A stretch of 64,000 bases of DNA from Paenibacillus ferrarius (GTDB lineage: Bacteria; Bacillota; Bacilli; Paenibacillales; NBRC-103111), in assembly GCF_002027705.1 (NCBI RefSeq), contig NZ_MBTG01000014.1, positions 124,001 through 188,000 of the forward strand. The letters are read 5' to 3'. The stretch's first letter is position 1. Every line of letters begins with the position of its first letter. A model generated the notes under the pieces. The model did no database searches. It saw only the letters and a list, made by a program, of their open reading frames with translations, and was not told the origin of the DNA. Shown here piece after piece: positions 44,813 through 53,673 of the stretch. The position numbers and the translations under genes are program-made.

Positions 44813-45397
44813 TTACTTCAAAAGATTTTGGTAATTGGGGAGGAAGTCATCCTTAACGGGTCCTCTAAGATGTTCAAAGTTTTTAAGCTCAACTCCAGCC
44901 GGAGAGATCCGATATGTAAGTTCATCTTCGCCGACAGGTATATGAGGGCCGACTATGGGTTGAGCATCAATTGTGATTAAAAAATCAAAACCGCGGAAAG
45001 CAGCTACCCTTTCAAGACTCTTCACATTTACATAATCTGGATGAATAACTGGTGGTACTGTAATTACATCTGCGTATTCCTCAGCAAGCTTCTCTTGTAT
45101 ATGCGGAAGTAGGCTTATGACAAGCATATCTTGTAATTGCAGTTCCCTTGAGTCCTCAAGTGGCTTATTGCCAGCTGCATTGGAAGTTTGCTCTGAAAGA
45201 GCCTTTTCAGCCTTATTTTTATAGTTAAGCACCTCTTCACCTTCTTGTAGTTGTACTTCTTTGGAGAATCCGTTAGCTAGAAAAAAAGTAACTTTACTTG
45301 GAAAGCTTGTTGTTTCAATCATACTCGAAGCAAATACAGAAGTTGTTGCCATTAAGAAGGCACCGCATAACACACCTATAATAAAATGTTTCTTCAA
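44813..45397 (-). CDS. Exported DUF3888-like protein
   Basis: A 194-residue protein beginning at TTG 45397 (LKKHFIIGVLCGAFL), with AGGAGAGG upstream on the minus strand. The signal peptide ends near TSVFASS. The mature C-terminal half has LQDMLVISLLPHIQEKLAEE and PIVGPHIPVGEDELTYRI then a FEHLRGPVK ending, the pattern of DUF3888 secreted proteins of Bacillales, whose function is unknown. It is convergent with the phosphotransferase gene. Confidence 0.7.
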   Translation of the reverse strand: MKKHFIIGVLCGAFLMATTSVFASSMIETTSFPSKVTFFLANGFSKEVQLQEGEEVLNYKNKAEKALSEQTSNAAGNKPLEDSRELQLQDMLVISLLPHIQEKLAEEYADVITVPPVIHPDYVNVKSLERVAAFRGFDFLITIDAQPIVGPHIPVGEDELTYRISPAGVELKNFEHLRGPVKDDFLPNYQNLLK

Positions 45398-45508
45398 TTC
45401 GTCCTCTCCTCTTCAAATGTAAATTTTTCTATCTAATTGACGAAGCAAATGCACTGTATGTTCAAAACACGTATAAATTAAATAGCAAGTAAGTGGGGGA
45501 GGTTCACT

Positions 45509-45622
45509 ATGATCGAAGTGTTGATTATTGTATTATGGATAAAAGAACGACTTGCCTCATTAGGATATAGAAACCTTTATGGAATTCAAGGTGCTAGATG
45601 GCAAGTGCATTCGTTAAATTAG
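45509..45622 (+). CDS. 37-codon ORF with strong ribosome binding site
   Basis: ATG 45509 is preceded by GGGGGAGG (45495-45502) at ideal spacing. It encodes MIEVLIIVLWIKERLASLGY and RNLYGIQGARWQVHSLN, then TAG ten bases before the next gene start. The N-terminus is hydrophobic. It may be a true small protein or the tail of a decayed gene; I do not recognise it. Confidence 0.4.
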   Translation: MIEVLIIVLWIKERLASLGYRNLYGIQGARWQVHSLN

Positions 45623-45631
45623 GAGGATTAC

Positions 45632-46201
45632 ATGGCCTGGAGCAAATTGAAGCAACTTCTGGAGAGCTTTCTCAGTCCTGCGCTATATGGAAGGTTCGAA
45701 TACCGCGCAACTAGCTACCGTTATTTACCTGATAAAGCAGGACTTTGTTATATTGCGGTAGACAAAAAGAATGTACTCAGTATGAGTGATATAACTACCT
45801 TAATCAAATGGTATCATACGGAGCTGGAAATAAAGAATGATCCAGATATCCAAATTCCTATCAACAATGAAGAAATTGAAGCTGTCAGAAAAGATACCAA
45901 GGGGATAGTTCCGGAGGATCGTCTTAAAGTAATTGCAAGAAATAGAAAAATATCAGAATATGCAAAGGAGCTTTTATCAGAACAGTCAGCATTAAGTAAA
46001 TCCAATTTTATTGTTGTAGCCAATAAGTTTTTATCTATTTCTATAGAGGAAAGCCTAGAGAGCAACGATATCTTATTGAATATTTTAGCTTTGGTTGACA
46101 GAAGAGTTGGAAAAAAGCGAATTTTAAATATGGCCGAGAAGATGAAATTAAAGCATCCAATTGTACAGTATTTTTATGAGCTACGGCTTAGCACGTTATG
46201 A
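45632..46201 (+). CDS. SF0329-family protein
   Basis: A 189-residue cytosolic protein; ATG 45632 follows TTAGGAGG. The N-terminus MAWSKLKQLLESFLSPALYG, with FEYRATSYRYLPDKAGLCYI after it, is characteristic of the SF0329 family, which I recall as uncharacterised and often located near toxin/immunity genes. The C-terminal half is helical and ends KHPIVQYFYELRLSTL. It begins nine bases after the 37-codon ORF, suggesting coupled translation. A terminator follows. Confidence 0.7.
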   Translation: MAWSKLKQLLESFLSPALYGRFEYRATSYRYLPDKAGLCYIAVDKKNVLSMSDITTLIKWYHTELEIKNDPDIQIPINNEEIEAVRKDTKGIVPEDRLKVIARNRKISEYAKELLSEQSALSKSNFIVVANKFLSISIEESLESNDILLNILALVDRRVGKKRILNMAEKMKLKHPIVQYFYELRLSTL

Positions 46202-46231
46202 AAGTTAATAAACAGCTCGGCAGGAGCGAAT

Positions 46232-46279
46232 AAATGCGTCACCTAACCCGAATTTACCGGGAGGTGTCGCATTTTTCAT
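46232..46279 (+). terminator. Terminator after the SF0329-like gene
   Basis: AAATGCGTCACCT (46232-46244) pairs with AGGTGTCGCATTT (46262-46274) with one bulged mismatch. An inner CCCG/CGGG stem extends it, and T residues follow. Confidence 0.75.
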
Positions 46280-46458
46280 GCGGTTGTATGTTTATTTCTG
46301 ACAGTTAGCTTCATTATTCAGTTCAGTTTCACTGCGATTGGCGCAATCTGCAAGTATGTTGGCACCTTATGCTAGTTACATGTCGGAACGTTAAGAGTAA
46401 CATAATATCTGTAAGTCAGGGAGCGGATGTATCAGTTACCAGAAGGAGGTGCAAAAGA

Positions 46459-47511
46459 ATGACATCCCATTCCTTTGATCGAATCAAAATGCCGCCGGGG
46501 TTTTGGGAAGGACTGCGTCAATTGGGTATCGCCTCGCATGATGTAGCTCGCAAAGCCGGATTGCCGCTCACAATTATTTCCGAGAAGGCTGTTAACACCG
46601 CCGAATATTACGCAATCTGGCAGGCGTATTCCGACTTGGCCGGTGACATCGCCCAAGGGATGATTAAACTTGCAACCATTTATGATGTAACGAAATACCC
46701 ACCAACTATATTGGCAACCTATCACGCCCGTGATTATCGCGATGCTTTGCAACGGATGGTCCGATATAAACAGCTCTGTCCTCCCGATAGCTTGAGGATG
46801 ATTGAAGATGGCGAGGAATGTACCATCGATTTGGAATGGCTCATTACCGATCAATCTTGTCCACCATTGCTGGTGGGTATCACGCTGGCATTCCTGCTTG
46901 AATTAGGACGGCGGGGCACAGGTCAGTATCTGGCGGCCAGAACTGTAGAGTTTTCCCAACCAATGGGAGATGTACAAGTTCTTGAATCTTACTTTGGGTG
47001 CCATATCCGAACGAATGCCGATCGCAATCGTTTGACGCTACATCGGAGAGATCTGGATCGTCCATTTCTTACCTATAATGAAGAGCTGCTTGAGATTCTG
47101 ACCCCTGCACTCGACCGCACGCTGCAAGAACATCAAGGCAATTGTTCCGTTTCGGACATGGTCAAATGGATTATGAAGCGCAGCTTCAGCGGTGGACGTC
47201 CCGATATACAGACGATCGCCAAGGAATTGGGGATGAGCGAACGAACGTTGCAGCGCCGACTAACCGAAGAGAGCACAAGTTTCAACCATCTGCTCACACA
47301 AGCAAGGCATGAACAGGCACTTCTGTATTTGGCAGATTTATCGCTCGATATCAAGGAAGTGGCATTCCTGCTCGGATATGAAGACCAAAATTCGTTTTAC
47401 CGCGCATTTCGCGCTTGGGAAGGCGATACGCCTGCCAAGTGGCGAAGCGAACATGCGGAGGCGCATGTTAACGTAGAAGATATGCTTTCGGATAGATTGA
47501 ATATTCATTGA
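46459..47511 (+). CDS. AraC-family regulator with arabinose-binding-type (OruR-like) N-domain
   Basis: A 350-residue protein; ATG 46459 follows AGAAGGAGGT. The N-terminal 200 residues (FWEGLRQLGIASHDVARKAG, YAIWQAYSDLAGD...) match the Arabinose_bd/PF12625-type sensor of AraC proteins such as OruR and VirF-like activators. The C-terminal HTH pair reads PDIQTIAKELGMSERTLQRRL and IKEVAFLLGYEDQNSFYRAFRAW. The SDR gene starts 29 bases downstream in the same direction, so the regulator and enzyme are probably one operon. Confidence 0.88.
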   Translation: MTSHSFDRIKMPPGFWEGLRQLGIASHDVARKAGLPLTIISEKAVNTAEYYAIWQAYSDLAGDIAQGMIKLATIYDVTKYPPTILATYHARDYRDALQRMVRYKQLCPPDSLRMIEDGEECTIDLEWLITDQSCPPLLVGITLAFLLELGRRGTGQYLAARTVEFSQPMGDVQVLESYFGCHIRTNADRNRLTLHRRDLDRPFLTYNEELLEILTPALDRTLQEHQGNCSVSDMVKWIMKRSFSGGRPDIQTIAKELGMSERTLQRRLTEESTSFNHLLTQARHEQALLYLADLSLDIKEVAFLLGYEDQNSFYRAFRAWEGDTPAKWRSEHAEAHVNVEDMLSDRLNIH

Positions 47512-47540
47512 TTGAAGAACAGAAAAGGGAGCAATGCATC

Positions 47541-48335
47541 ATGGATATGGGATTGAACAACAAAACGGCGTTGGTAACAGGTTCAACGAAAGGAATTGGC
47601 AAAGCAATTGCCATCGAGTTGGCCAAAGAAGGTGTCAACGTCCTTATTAATGGACGAAATCACGAAGAGGTAGAGCGCGTAGTCAGCGAAATCAAGTCTG
47701 CGTACCCGAATACTTCTCCGCAAAATGCGGCAGCCGATATCGTAAATGTCGCTGAGAGGGCAGCATTGTTAGAAAAGTTCCCGCATGTTGATATTTTGGT
47801 CAACAACACTGGGATTTATGAGATCATGTCCTATGATGACGTAGACGACGCCGTGTGGGATAAATACATTCAGACCAACGTACTTGCTGCAAACGGGCTT
47901 TCCAAGTTCTATTTGCCCAGCATGCTGAATAACGGCTTTGGTCGGATCATCTTTATTGCGAGCGAAGAAGCGGTGATGCCTTCCGGACAAATGCCGCAAT
48001 ATGCCGTAACCAAGTCCATGCTTCTCTCTTTATCAAAGAGTCTGTCCAAATTGACAGCAGGGACGGAGGTAACAGTCAATACGATTATGCCTGGACCAAC
48101 ACTTTCGGAGAATGTACAACAGATCATCGAAAGCGTCTTTCAGGACGAAAACATGACCTTTGAGGAAAAAGAAAAAACCTTCATGACCGCCAATCTCCCG
48201 CAATCCGAATTGCAGCGTTTCATCAGACCAAGCGAAATCGGCAGACTTGCGACATTTGTATGCAGCCCATATGCAGCACCATTCAAAGGTTCCCCGATCC
48301 GTATGGACGGTGGAATGGTCCCAACGATTTACTAA
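47541..48335 (+). CDS. Short-chain dehydrogenase/reductase
   Basis: A 264-residue Rossmann oxidoreductase; ATG 47541 follows AAGGGAGCAA. The cofactor loop TGSTKGIG begins at residue 14, and NGRN after the second strand suggests NADP(H) preference. NNTG replaces the usual NNAG. The catalytic triad is Ser in IASEEA, Tyr154 and Lys158 in YAVTK. DGG near the C-terminus is typical. The substrate is unknown. Unlike the SDR remnant at 4129, this copy is intact. Confidence 0.9.
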   Translation: MDMGLNNKTALVTGSTKGIGKAIAIELAKEGVNVLINGRNHEEVERVVSEIKSAYPNTSPQNAAADIVNVAERAALLEKFPHVDILVNNTGIYEIMSYDDVDDAVWDKYIQTNVLAANGLSKFYLPSMLNNGFGRIIFIASEEAVMPSGQMPQYAVTKSMLLSLSKSLSKLTAGTEVTVNTIMPGPTLSENVQQIIESVFQDENMTFEEKEKTFMTANLPQSELQRFIRPSEIGRLATFVCSPYAAPFKGSPIRMDGGMVPTIY

Positions 48336-48378
48336 TCATGCCCGGTTAAAATGACGGACGCGGGACATCTTTTACCTA

Positions 48379-48447
48379 TAGGCAGAAGGTACGTTTAAGC
48401 TTTCTTGCCGGTTTATGACAGCCACTTACGCAGTGGCTGTTATTTGT
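48379..48447 (+). repeat. Dispersed ~65-bp repeat with terminator, copy A
   Basis: The segment beginning TAGGCAGAAGGTACGTTTAA and ending in the hairpin ACAGCCACT (48418-48426)/AGTGGCTGT (48432-48440) plus TATTT reappears at 51771-51840 with about eight substitutions. This copy ends the SDR gene unit. Confidence 0.8.
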
Positions 48448-48503
48448 ACTGCATAAAAATGCCATTCCCGGATAATAGTAATCACAAAAAGGGAGAATTT
48501 TAT

Positions 48504-49688
48504 GTGAAAAAGGTATTATTTGTACCTTTGTTACTATTTTTACTCATAGGATGGGTTTATCTAGACATTGAAAAAGGTGTAAAAGAAGCTGCTGTAGCCA
48601 AACAAAGTCCTTTCCACTATGCCGATTTTCAGATGTATAATGAGGGACAAGATTTATATGATTCGCTTTTTTCCGATATTCAACAATCGAAAGAGTACAT
48701 TTATATACATTTTTTTATCATCCGAAACGATGAAATTAGTAATAAATTCCTTGGTTTATTGGTGGATAAGGCCAAACAAGGAGTCGAAGTTAAGTTATCG
48801 ACAGATCGAATGGGAAGCTTTCTGTTGAAGAAATCTATGCGAGAAAGATTACGAAAGGCTGGGGTGCAATTTACGTTTAGCGGAAAGCCTAAGTTTCCTC
48901 ATTTGTTCTATACTTTACAAAATCGGAATCATCGCCGGATTATTGTGATTGACGGGACGACCGCATATATTGGCGGTTTTAACATGGGAAAGGAACATTT
49001 AGATCAAGATAAGCGCTTTGGCCATTGGGAGGATTATCACTTTCGTATCCGTGGTGACGGCGCTCAAGAAATGGAAAGACAATTTTTGCTTGATTGGAAA
49101 AATAACGCGGGTGACAGTTTTCCTGTTCATACTGGCTTCCTCAATAATGGAAATACGCGTTATGAGTATTTATTTACGGACGGAAAAGGATTGGCAGAGC
49201 GATATCAAGACTGGATAATGAAGGCAAGTAATTCGATTGTGATTGCCTCACCTTATTTTATTCCAGGAAAGAAAATGGAGAATGAACTGCTTGAGGCAAG
49301 AAAAAGAGGTGTTTCTATAAAAATTTTAGTTCCGCTTAATCGTAATTTCCCTTTGATAAAACAAGCTGCATATCCGTACTTAAGAGAACTCTTGAAACAT
49401 GGGGCGGAAATTTATTTATATCAGAACGGTTTTTTTCATGGAAAGGTTTTGAGCATTGATGGAAAGTATGTGATGACGGGTACCCCTAATTTTGATACTC
49501 GCACCTTTTATCTTAATAATGAATCAGTATGCTTGATTTATGATGGACCGATTATAGCGGAGATTCAGCAAAAGTTACAGGATGATTTTCGGATATCAAA
49601 GCGTATTCCTGATACTTATTTTGACGAATTGAATATATGGGATCGATTATTGGAGAGGACGATTTCGATAGTCTCTTTTTATCTCTAG
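48504..49688 (+). CDS. Phospholipase D-family protein, cardiolipin-synthase-like
   Basis: A 394-residue membrane-anchored protein. The start is GTG 48504 after AAGGGAGAA; a longer frame from 48405 crosses the upstream terminator. An N-terminal membrane helix (VLFVPLLLFLLIGWVYLDI) leads to two PLD domains. The second motif, HGKVLSIDG...GTPNFD, is complete (His312, Lys314). The first reads HRRIIVIDG...GGFNMG, with Arg145 at the position normally Lys of HxKxxxxD. The family transfers phosphatidyl groups between lipids, as in cardiolipin synthase. Whether the Arg variant is active is unknown. Confidence 0.82.
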   Translation: MKKVLFVPLLLFLLIGWVYLDIEKGVKEAAVAKQSPFHYADFQMYNEGQDLYDSLFSDIQQSKEYIYIHFFIIRNDEISNKFLGLLVDKAKQGVEVKLSTDRMGSFLLKKSMRERLRKAGVQFTFSGKPKFPHLFYTLQNRNHRRIIVIDGTTAYIGGFNMGKEHLDQDKRFGHWEDYHFRIRGDGAQEMERQFLLDWKNNAGDSFPVHTGFLNNGNTRYEYLFTDGKGLAERYQDWIMKASNSIVIASPYFIPGKKMENELLEARKRGVSIKILVPLNRNFPLIKQAAYPYLRELLKHGAEIYLYQNGFFHGKVLSIDGKYVMTGTPNFDTRTFYLNNESVCLIYDGPIIAEIQQKLQDDFRISKRIPDTYFDELNIWDRLLERTISIVSFYL

Positions 49689-49807
49689 CGATTGTGTTGA
49701 TGAGGGGGCAAAACAGACGACTTAGATGGAAAATTTGTTAAATTAAAGGGTTTCAAAAACAAAGCTAGAATTCTACCTACACAACTTATTGAATTAGGAG
49801 AATGAAA

Positions 49808-51553
49808 ATGATTCGAAAACAGAAGCTTATCGGGATGGTAGGTATTCTAGGAATTTGTGGGCTGATGTTTGGATCTTCAGTGTTAGCAGACTCGAGCAAG
49901 TATGAGGACGTACCAGATGGATATCTTTATAAAAGTTATATTGAAGAGCTGTCGGCGCGGAAGCTGGTCGAAGGAACGGCAGACGGACGATTTTCTCCCG
50001 ATTCGCCACTGACCAGGGAGCAGTTCGCCAAGCTGGCCGTAACGGTGTTCGGTTTGCCAGCCGCAAATGGTGACGTTCCGTTTCAGGACTGAACCGAGGC
50101 ATGGTCGATGCCTTATATTTCTTCAGCATACAGAAGCGGTATTATCCAAGGGACAAGTGAGGAAAGTTTCTGACCTAAGCAGCATGTGAGCAAGCAGGAA
50201 GCGGCAGTTATGCTAAGCAGGCTGTTTCCGAGCGACGCTATACAGAAGAATGAACAGGATTGGTCTGGGGGAGCGTTGGCCTTCTTTCGCAAGGACATAC
50301 TCTCCCTCCCGATGCAGTCGATATTGAATGACGTGCAGGCTCCTTTAAGTCGAGGGGAGGCAGCCGCGCTGCTCAGCCTTACGTTGCTTACTTGGGAACA
50401 AGGGAGGGCATCGGCCGATGTAGGCCGTAATATCGTTCATGAAACCAATCCTCAACCAGGAGCAATCTTGACGAGTTCCAATGCGGGGAAACAAGAGCAT
50501 GCCCTAAGTCTTGACCCGTCTCATCCGAAAGAAGTCACAGTCAATGTCAAGGCAGGCGAGACCCTGTTAGTCCAGGCAGAGCTGAAGAAACATAAGACAT
50601 ACATGCTGGAAGCACATGGTGAAAATCAGGCCGTGTTAGACATGGTGATGTCGAATGCGGAAGGAACTGTATTGAATCAAGGACATCTCAGTACAATGCA
50701 AGTAACGGCAGAATCAGATGGGATCGTATATGGAACGGTTCGACCGGATCTGCAGGGGGGAGCGATTACGCTCAGATTACTTGAGGTTGGGTTGGATATG
50801 GATCACCCGATCAACCTTAGAGTAGGGCACTCCGATCAAATATTCCCTGGAGAAGAAAGCCTCTACTACAAAATCGAGGCTAGCCCGGACAATCCGATAA
50901 TGGTTCAAGCCAAAGGGGCGGTTAGCTATCAGCTTGTGCAAGTATATAAAGAGTGGGTTCCGCCGAAGAATTCAAGCTACTATTTTGATAGATACGGTGC
51001 GCCTATAAAGATTGAAGCAGTACCAGGACACGATGTAACGAATATCGATTCCACCATTTCCGCACTTAATGGGGATCCCTATACACTCAACTGTACATGT
51101 GTGATAAGGTTATCAGCCCCTGCGAGCACGATCGTATCGTTTAACGTAATGGATGGAAGCTCCGTCGATCATGCTTATGCAATCGAATGGGTGAAAAGAG
51201 AATGGAAGACCGATTATAAGAAAAACTCAAACGCAGGGATCTTCTATCAATTGAGGCTGGAGGAGGGGAAGGACTATACGTTCATAACAGACGAACAATT
51301 AATAAAGCAAAAGTATGACCCAACGAAAGCACGATTTGAAGATCATTTCACATCTAGTCCTGATCCTGCTATCCCAACTGTTGCAAAAAGAAAAATGACG
51401 GTGTTCGGACCTGATGGCAAAGAAGTGCTAGTGGATGAGAAGCTTGCGGGAACGACTCCATTCAAAGCCTCCAGTACCGGAATCTACATCGTGGAGCTGC
51501 AATCGGATGTCAAGGATCATACGACGGAGATTAGAGTAAACAAGGTTGATTGA
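49808..51553 (+). pseudogene. SLH-domain surface protein gene with two in-frame TGA codons
   Basis: ATG 49808 follows AGGAG at 49796-49800. A signal peptide (ending SSVLADS) leads to a first SLH domain (YEDVPDGYLYKSYIEELSAR, GRFSPDSPLTREQFA). The frame meets TGA at 50090-50092 (FQD*TEAW, where Trp is expected) and TGA at 50171-50173 (ESF*PKQH), both within SLH domain two. After that it stays open to 51553, giving 455 more residues: a third SLH-like segment, then a beta-rich region with no recognised family. No frameshift is needed. Without readthrough only the 95-residue N-terminal piece is made. It is probably a recent pseudogene, since the rest is well preserved. Confidence 0.8.
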
Positions 51554-51665
51554 TATGATGGAATCCTTGTTTGAGTTAATTATAATTAATCTTTCCCTAT
51601 ATTGCGGATGATCTTAATGTTATTATTGTGTTGTTGCAAAAATAAATCGTAACGAGGTGAGGACA

Positions 51666-51710
51666 ATGAAAACAACAAAATATACGTCTTATCCTCATGC
51701 TGCTTTTTAG
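51666..51710 (+). CDS. 14-codon ORF with strong ribosome binding site before a terminator
   Basis: GAGGTGAGGA (51654-51663) precedes ATG 51666, which encodes MKTTKYTSYPHAAF and stops at TAG 51708-51710. A GC-rich terminator hairpin starts 22 bases later. The layout resembles a leader peptide or a very small expressed peptide. There is no run of a single amino acid that would point to classical attenuation. No homology can be judged at this length. Confidence 0.4.
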   Translation: MKTTKYTSYPHAAF

Positions 51711-51732
51711 TTATTTTTTTCGATTACACTAG

Positions 51733-51770
51733 GCTCTGAGGGTAGGATTCACTCTCAGGGCTTTTATTTT
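51733..51770 (+). terminator. Terminator following the 14-codon ORF
   Basis: GCTCTGAG (51733-51740) pairs with CTCAGGGC (51754-51761), one G-U pair, followed by TTTTATTTTT. Confidence 0.75.
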
Positions 51771-51840
51771 TAGGCAGAAGGAACGTTTAAGCTTTCTTGC
51801 TCGTCTATGACAGCCACTCACGGAGTGGCTGTCATTTTTT
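51771..51840 (+). repeat. Dispersed ~65-bp repeat with terminator, copy B
   Basis: The same element as at 48379. It begins TAGGCAGAAGGAACGTTTAA and ends with a 12-bp perfect stem, TGACAGCCACTC (51808-51819)/GAGTGGCTGTCA (51823-51834), and a T tract. It lies directly after another terminator, so two terminators sit in tandem. Confidence 0.8.
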
Positions 51841-51902
51841 TAGGACAAAAAGTTGGTCAAGGCAACAATTACCGCTTTTCAAATATGAAAGGATGATGCT
51901 TT

Positions 51903-53603
51903 ATTAAAAGACTCGCTCAATATTTTCGCTCATTACAATCCGGACAATCATCTTACAGTAGTATTTACGAAGGTTCCTACTATGATCAAGGAGGGACGAT
52001 ATCTGACCCAACCTATTGGAATAATGATGTGGCCTATCACATTGAACGGACACATAAACTCACACTGGATAAACCATGTATCACCATAAAAATACCTTTT
52101 GAACGTCTCGGCTTAGATGAAAATATGGATCAAGTCGTTCTCTCAGATTTTGCATTAAGAAAATGGGTGAATCATATTGAGGCATTAAATGAAATGATTT
52201 ATAACCGGTCACGTTCTGATAAAGACAATGGTGCTTTTTATTGTTTTCGTCCAACCAATGTGGTGTTGCAACGTAATGCCTCCTTTGTCGAGGTCATCTC
52301 GGAGAAATGCTATCTATGCTTAATGATTACAGTTCAACTTCCATTCAAGAATAATGATAAAGCTATGCGCATGCTCTGCAAAATGCTTCCAAAAGAAGTG
52401 GAGGAGTTAATTGCCAAGTTCGATATCATCAAATTAAATGCTACCTATGAATTGGTAAAAAAACAAAATCTGATTCGCGAATGGCTCAAATCCAATGATT
52501 ATTGTGCGTTTATTGCGAATGGCAGCATTTTGCCAAGAAATAAAGAGGGCAGCGGGCCACTGGAGGGTGCCTTGCCTTTTATATCCCCGGAAGATAATGA
52601 AGTTGAAATTTGTGGTTTGCGAGGAATGGGAATAAAACATGGTGTGACAGTCATCACCGGCGGTGGTTATTCGGGTAAAAGCACATTGCTGGATGCACTA
52701 AATTCGGGGATTTACAACCATTGCACAGGCGACGGACGAGAATTTGTGATAACAGATCAAAGTGCAATGGAAATATCTGCTGAGGAAGGCCGTTCCATAA
52801 AAAATATCAATATTACGCCTTTCATCAAATGGATACCCAATAGTTCGGCTGAACAGTTCTCGACTGACTACGCCTCAGGTTCCACATCTCAAGCTGCAAA
52901 TATTATGGAGGCAATTAACGTCGGATGTAAGCTTCTTCTTATTGATGAAGACAGAAGTGCGACGAATTTTATGATTCAAGACATCAAAATGCGTTCATTA
53001 ATCAAGCATGAACCCATTACACCTTTTACGGAACGTGTTAGGGAGCTTTATGAGGCTGCTCACGTATCTTCCGTTCTTGTTATTGGAGGTAGCGGTGAAT
53101 TTTTATCCGTTGCTGATCAAATTATCCTGATGGACAATTTTGTGCCAAAAAACGTAACCCAGGAAGCAAAAAAATTATGTGAACACGACAAACCACGCGA
53201 ACGCATCCCCCATACAAAATGGGAGATAGAAAGAAACATAACCGCCGATCACTTTTCGAGCTATCCACAGGGCAGTGGTACAGAAAAGCTGATGGTTTCA
53301 ACGATGGGATACTTGATGATAGGCGATGAACAAATTGATATCAGAGGGCTTTACAATATCACATCACACGCCCAGCTTGCAGCTATTGCCTTTTTAATTC
53401 GAAAAATCGCTATAAGTAATCAGGATCGCCTCATCTTTCTTCATGAAAAGATCAAAAAAGCTCTCGAAGATATGGAGAGAGAAGGCGTGGATATTGTATT
53501 TTCTTCCTTTTTTCCTGGTTTTGAAAGATGGCTTGAATTACCAAGAATTAATGAAGTATTATCTGTCATAAACCGAATGAAACATTTGGATTTTATAGAC
53601 TAG
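51903..53603 (+). CDS. ABC-class ATPase (PF09818-like), probable ATT start
   Basis: A cytosolic P-loop ATPase. From GTG 52029 it has 524 residues, but the frame is open back to 51897 and reads IKRLAQYFRSLQSGQSSYSS then IYEGSYYDQGG, similar to the N-terminus expected in this family (Y..I.G.Y). AAAGGA (51888-51893) stands 9 bases before ATT 51903. No ATG, GTG or TTG occurs in that stretch, and GTG 52029 lacks a ribosome binding site. With ATT the protein has 566 residues, close to the family length I recall. Walker A is GGGYSGKSTLL (about 253-263). STDYASGSTSQAANIMEA and LLLIDEDRSATNFMIQD are the signature and Walker B. The role of the family is poorly known. A terminator follows. Confidence 0.8.
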   Translation: MKRLAQYFRSLQSGQSSYSSIYEGSYYDQGGTISDPTYWNNDVAYHIERTHKLTLDKPCITIKIPFERLGLDENMDQVVLSDFALRKWVNHIEALNEMIYNRSRSDKDNGAFYCFRPTNVVLQRNASFVEVISEKCYLCLMITVQLPFKNNDKAMRMLCKMLPKEVEELIAKFDIIKLNATYELVKKQNLIREWLKSNDYCAFIANGSILPRNKEGSGPLEGALPFISPEDNEVEICGLRGMGIKHGVTVITGGGYSGKSTLLDALNSGIYNHCTGDGREFVITDQSAMEISAEEGRSIKNINITPFIKWIPNSSAEQFSTDYASGSTSQAANIMEAINVGCKLLLIDEDRSATNFMIQDIKMRSLIKHEPITPFTERVRELYEAAHVSSVLVIGGSGEFLSVADQIILMDNFVPKNVTQEAKKLCEHDKPRERIPHTKWEIERNITADHFSSYPQGSGTEKLMVSTMGYLMIGDEQIDIRGLYNITSHAQLAAIAFLIRKIAISNQDRLIFLHEKIKKALEDMEREGVDIVFSSFFPGFERWLELPRINEVLSVINRMKHLDFID

Positions 53604-53629
53604 CCCTCTAACGCGGGTTACGGATAATG

Positions 53630-53663
53630 AACAAAAAAATCCGCATGAGCGGATTTTTTGTTT
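53630..53663 (+). terminator. Terminator after the ABC-class ATPase gene
   Basis: AACAAAAAAATCCGC (53630-53644), ATGA loop, GCGGATTTTTTGTTT (53649-53663): a perfect stem with T-rich 3' arm. Confidence 0.85.
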
Positions 53664-53673
53664 TTCTTACCAC

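Noticed and set aside
49808..51553. Selenocysteine insertion at the two TGA codons
   Set aside because: The first position expects Trp, no SECIS-like hairpin is evident after either TGA, and surface SLH proteins are not known selenoproteins.
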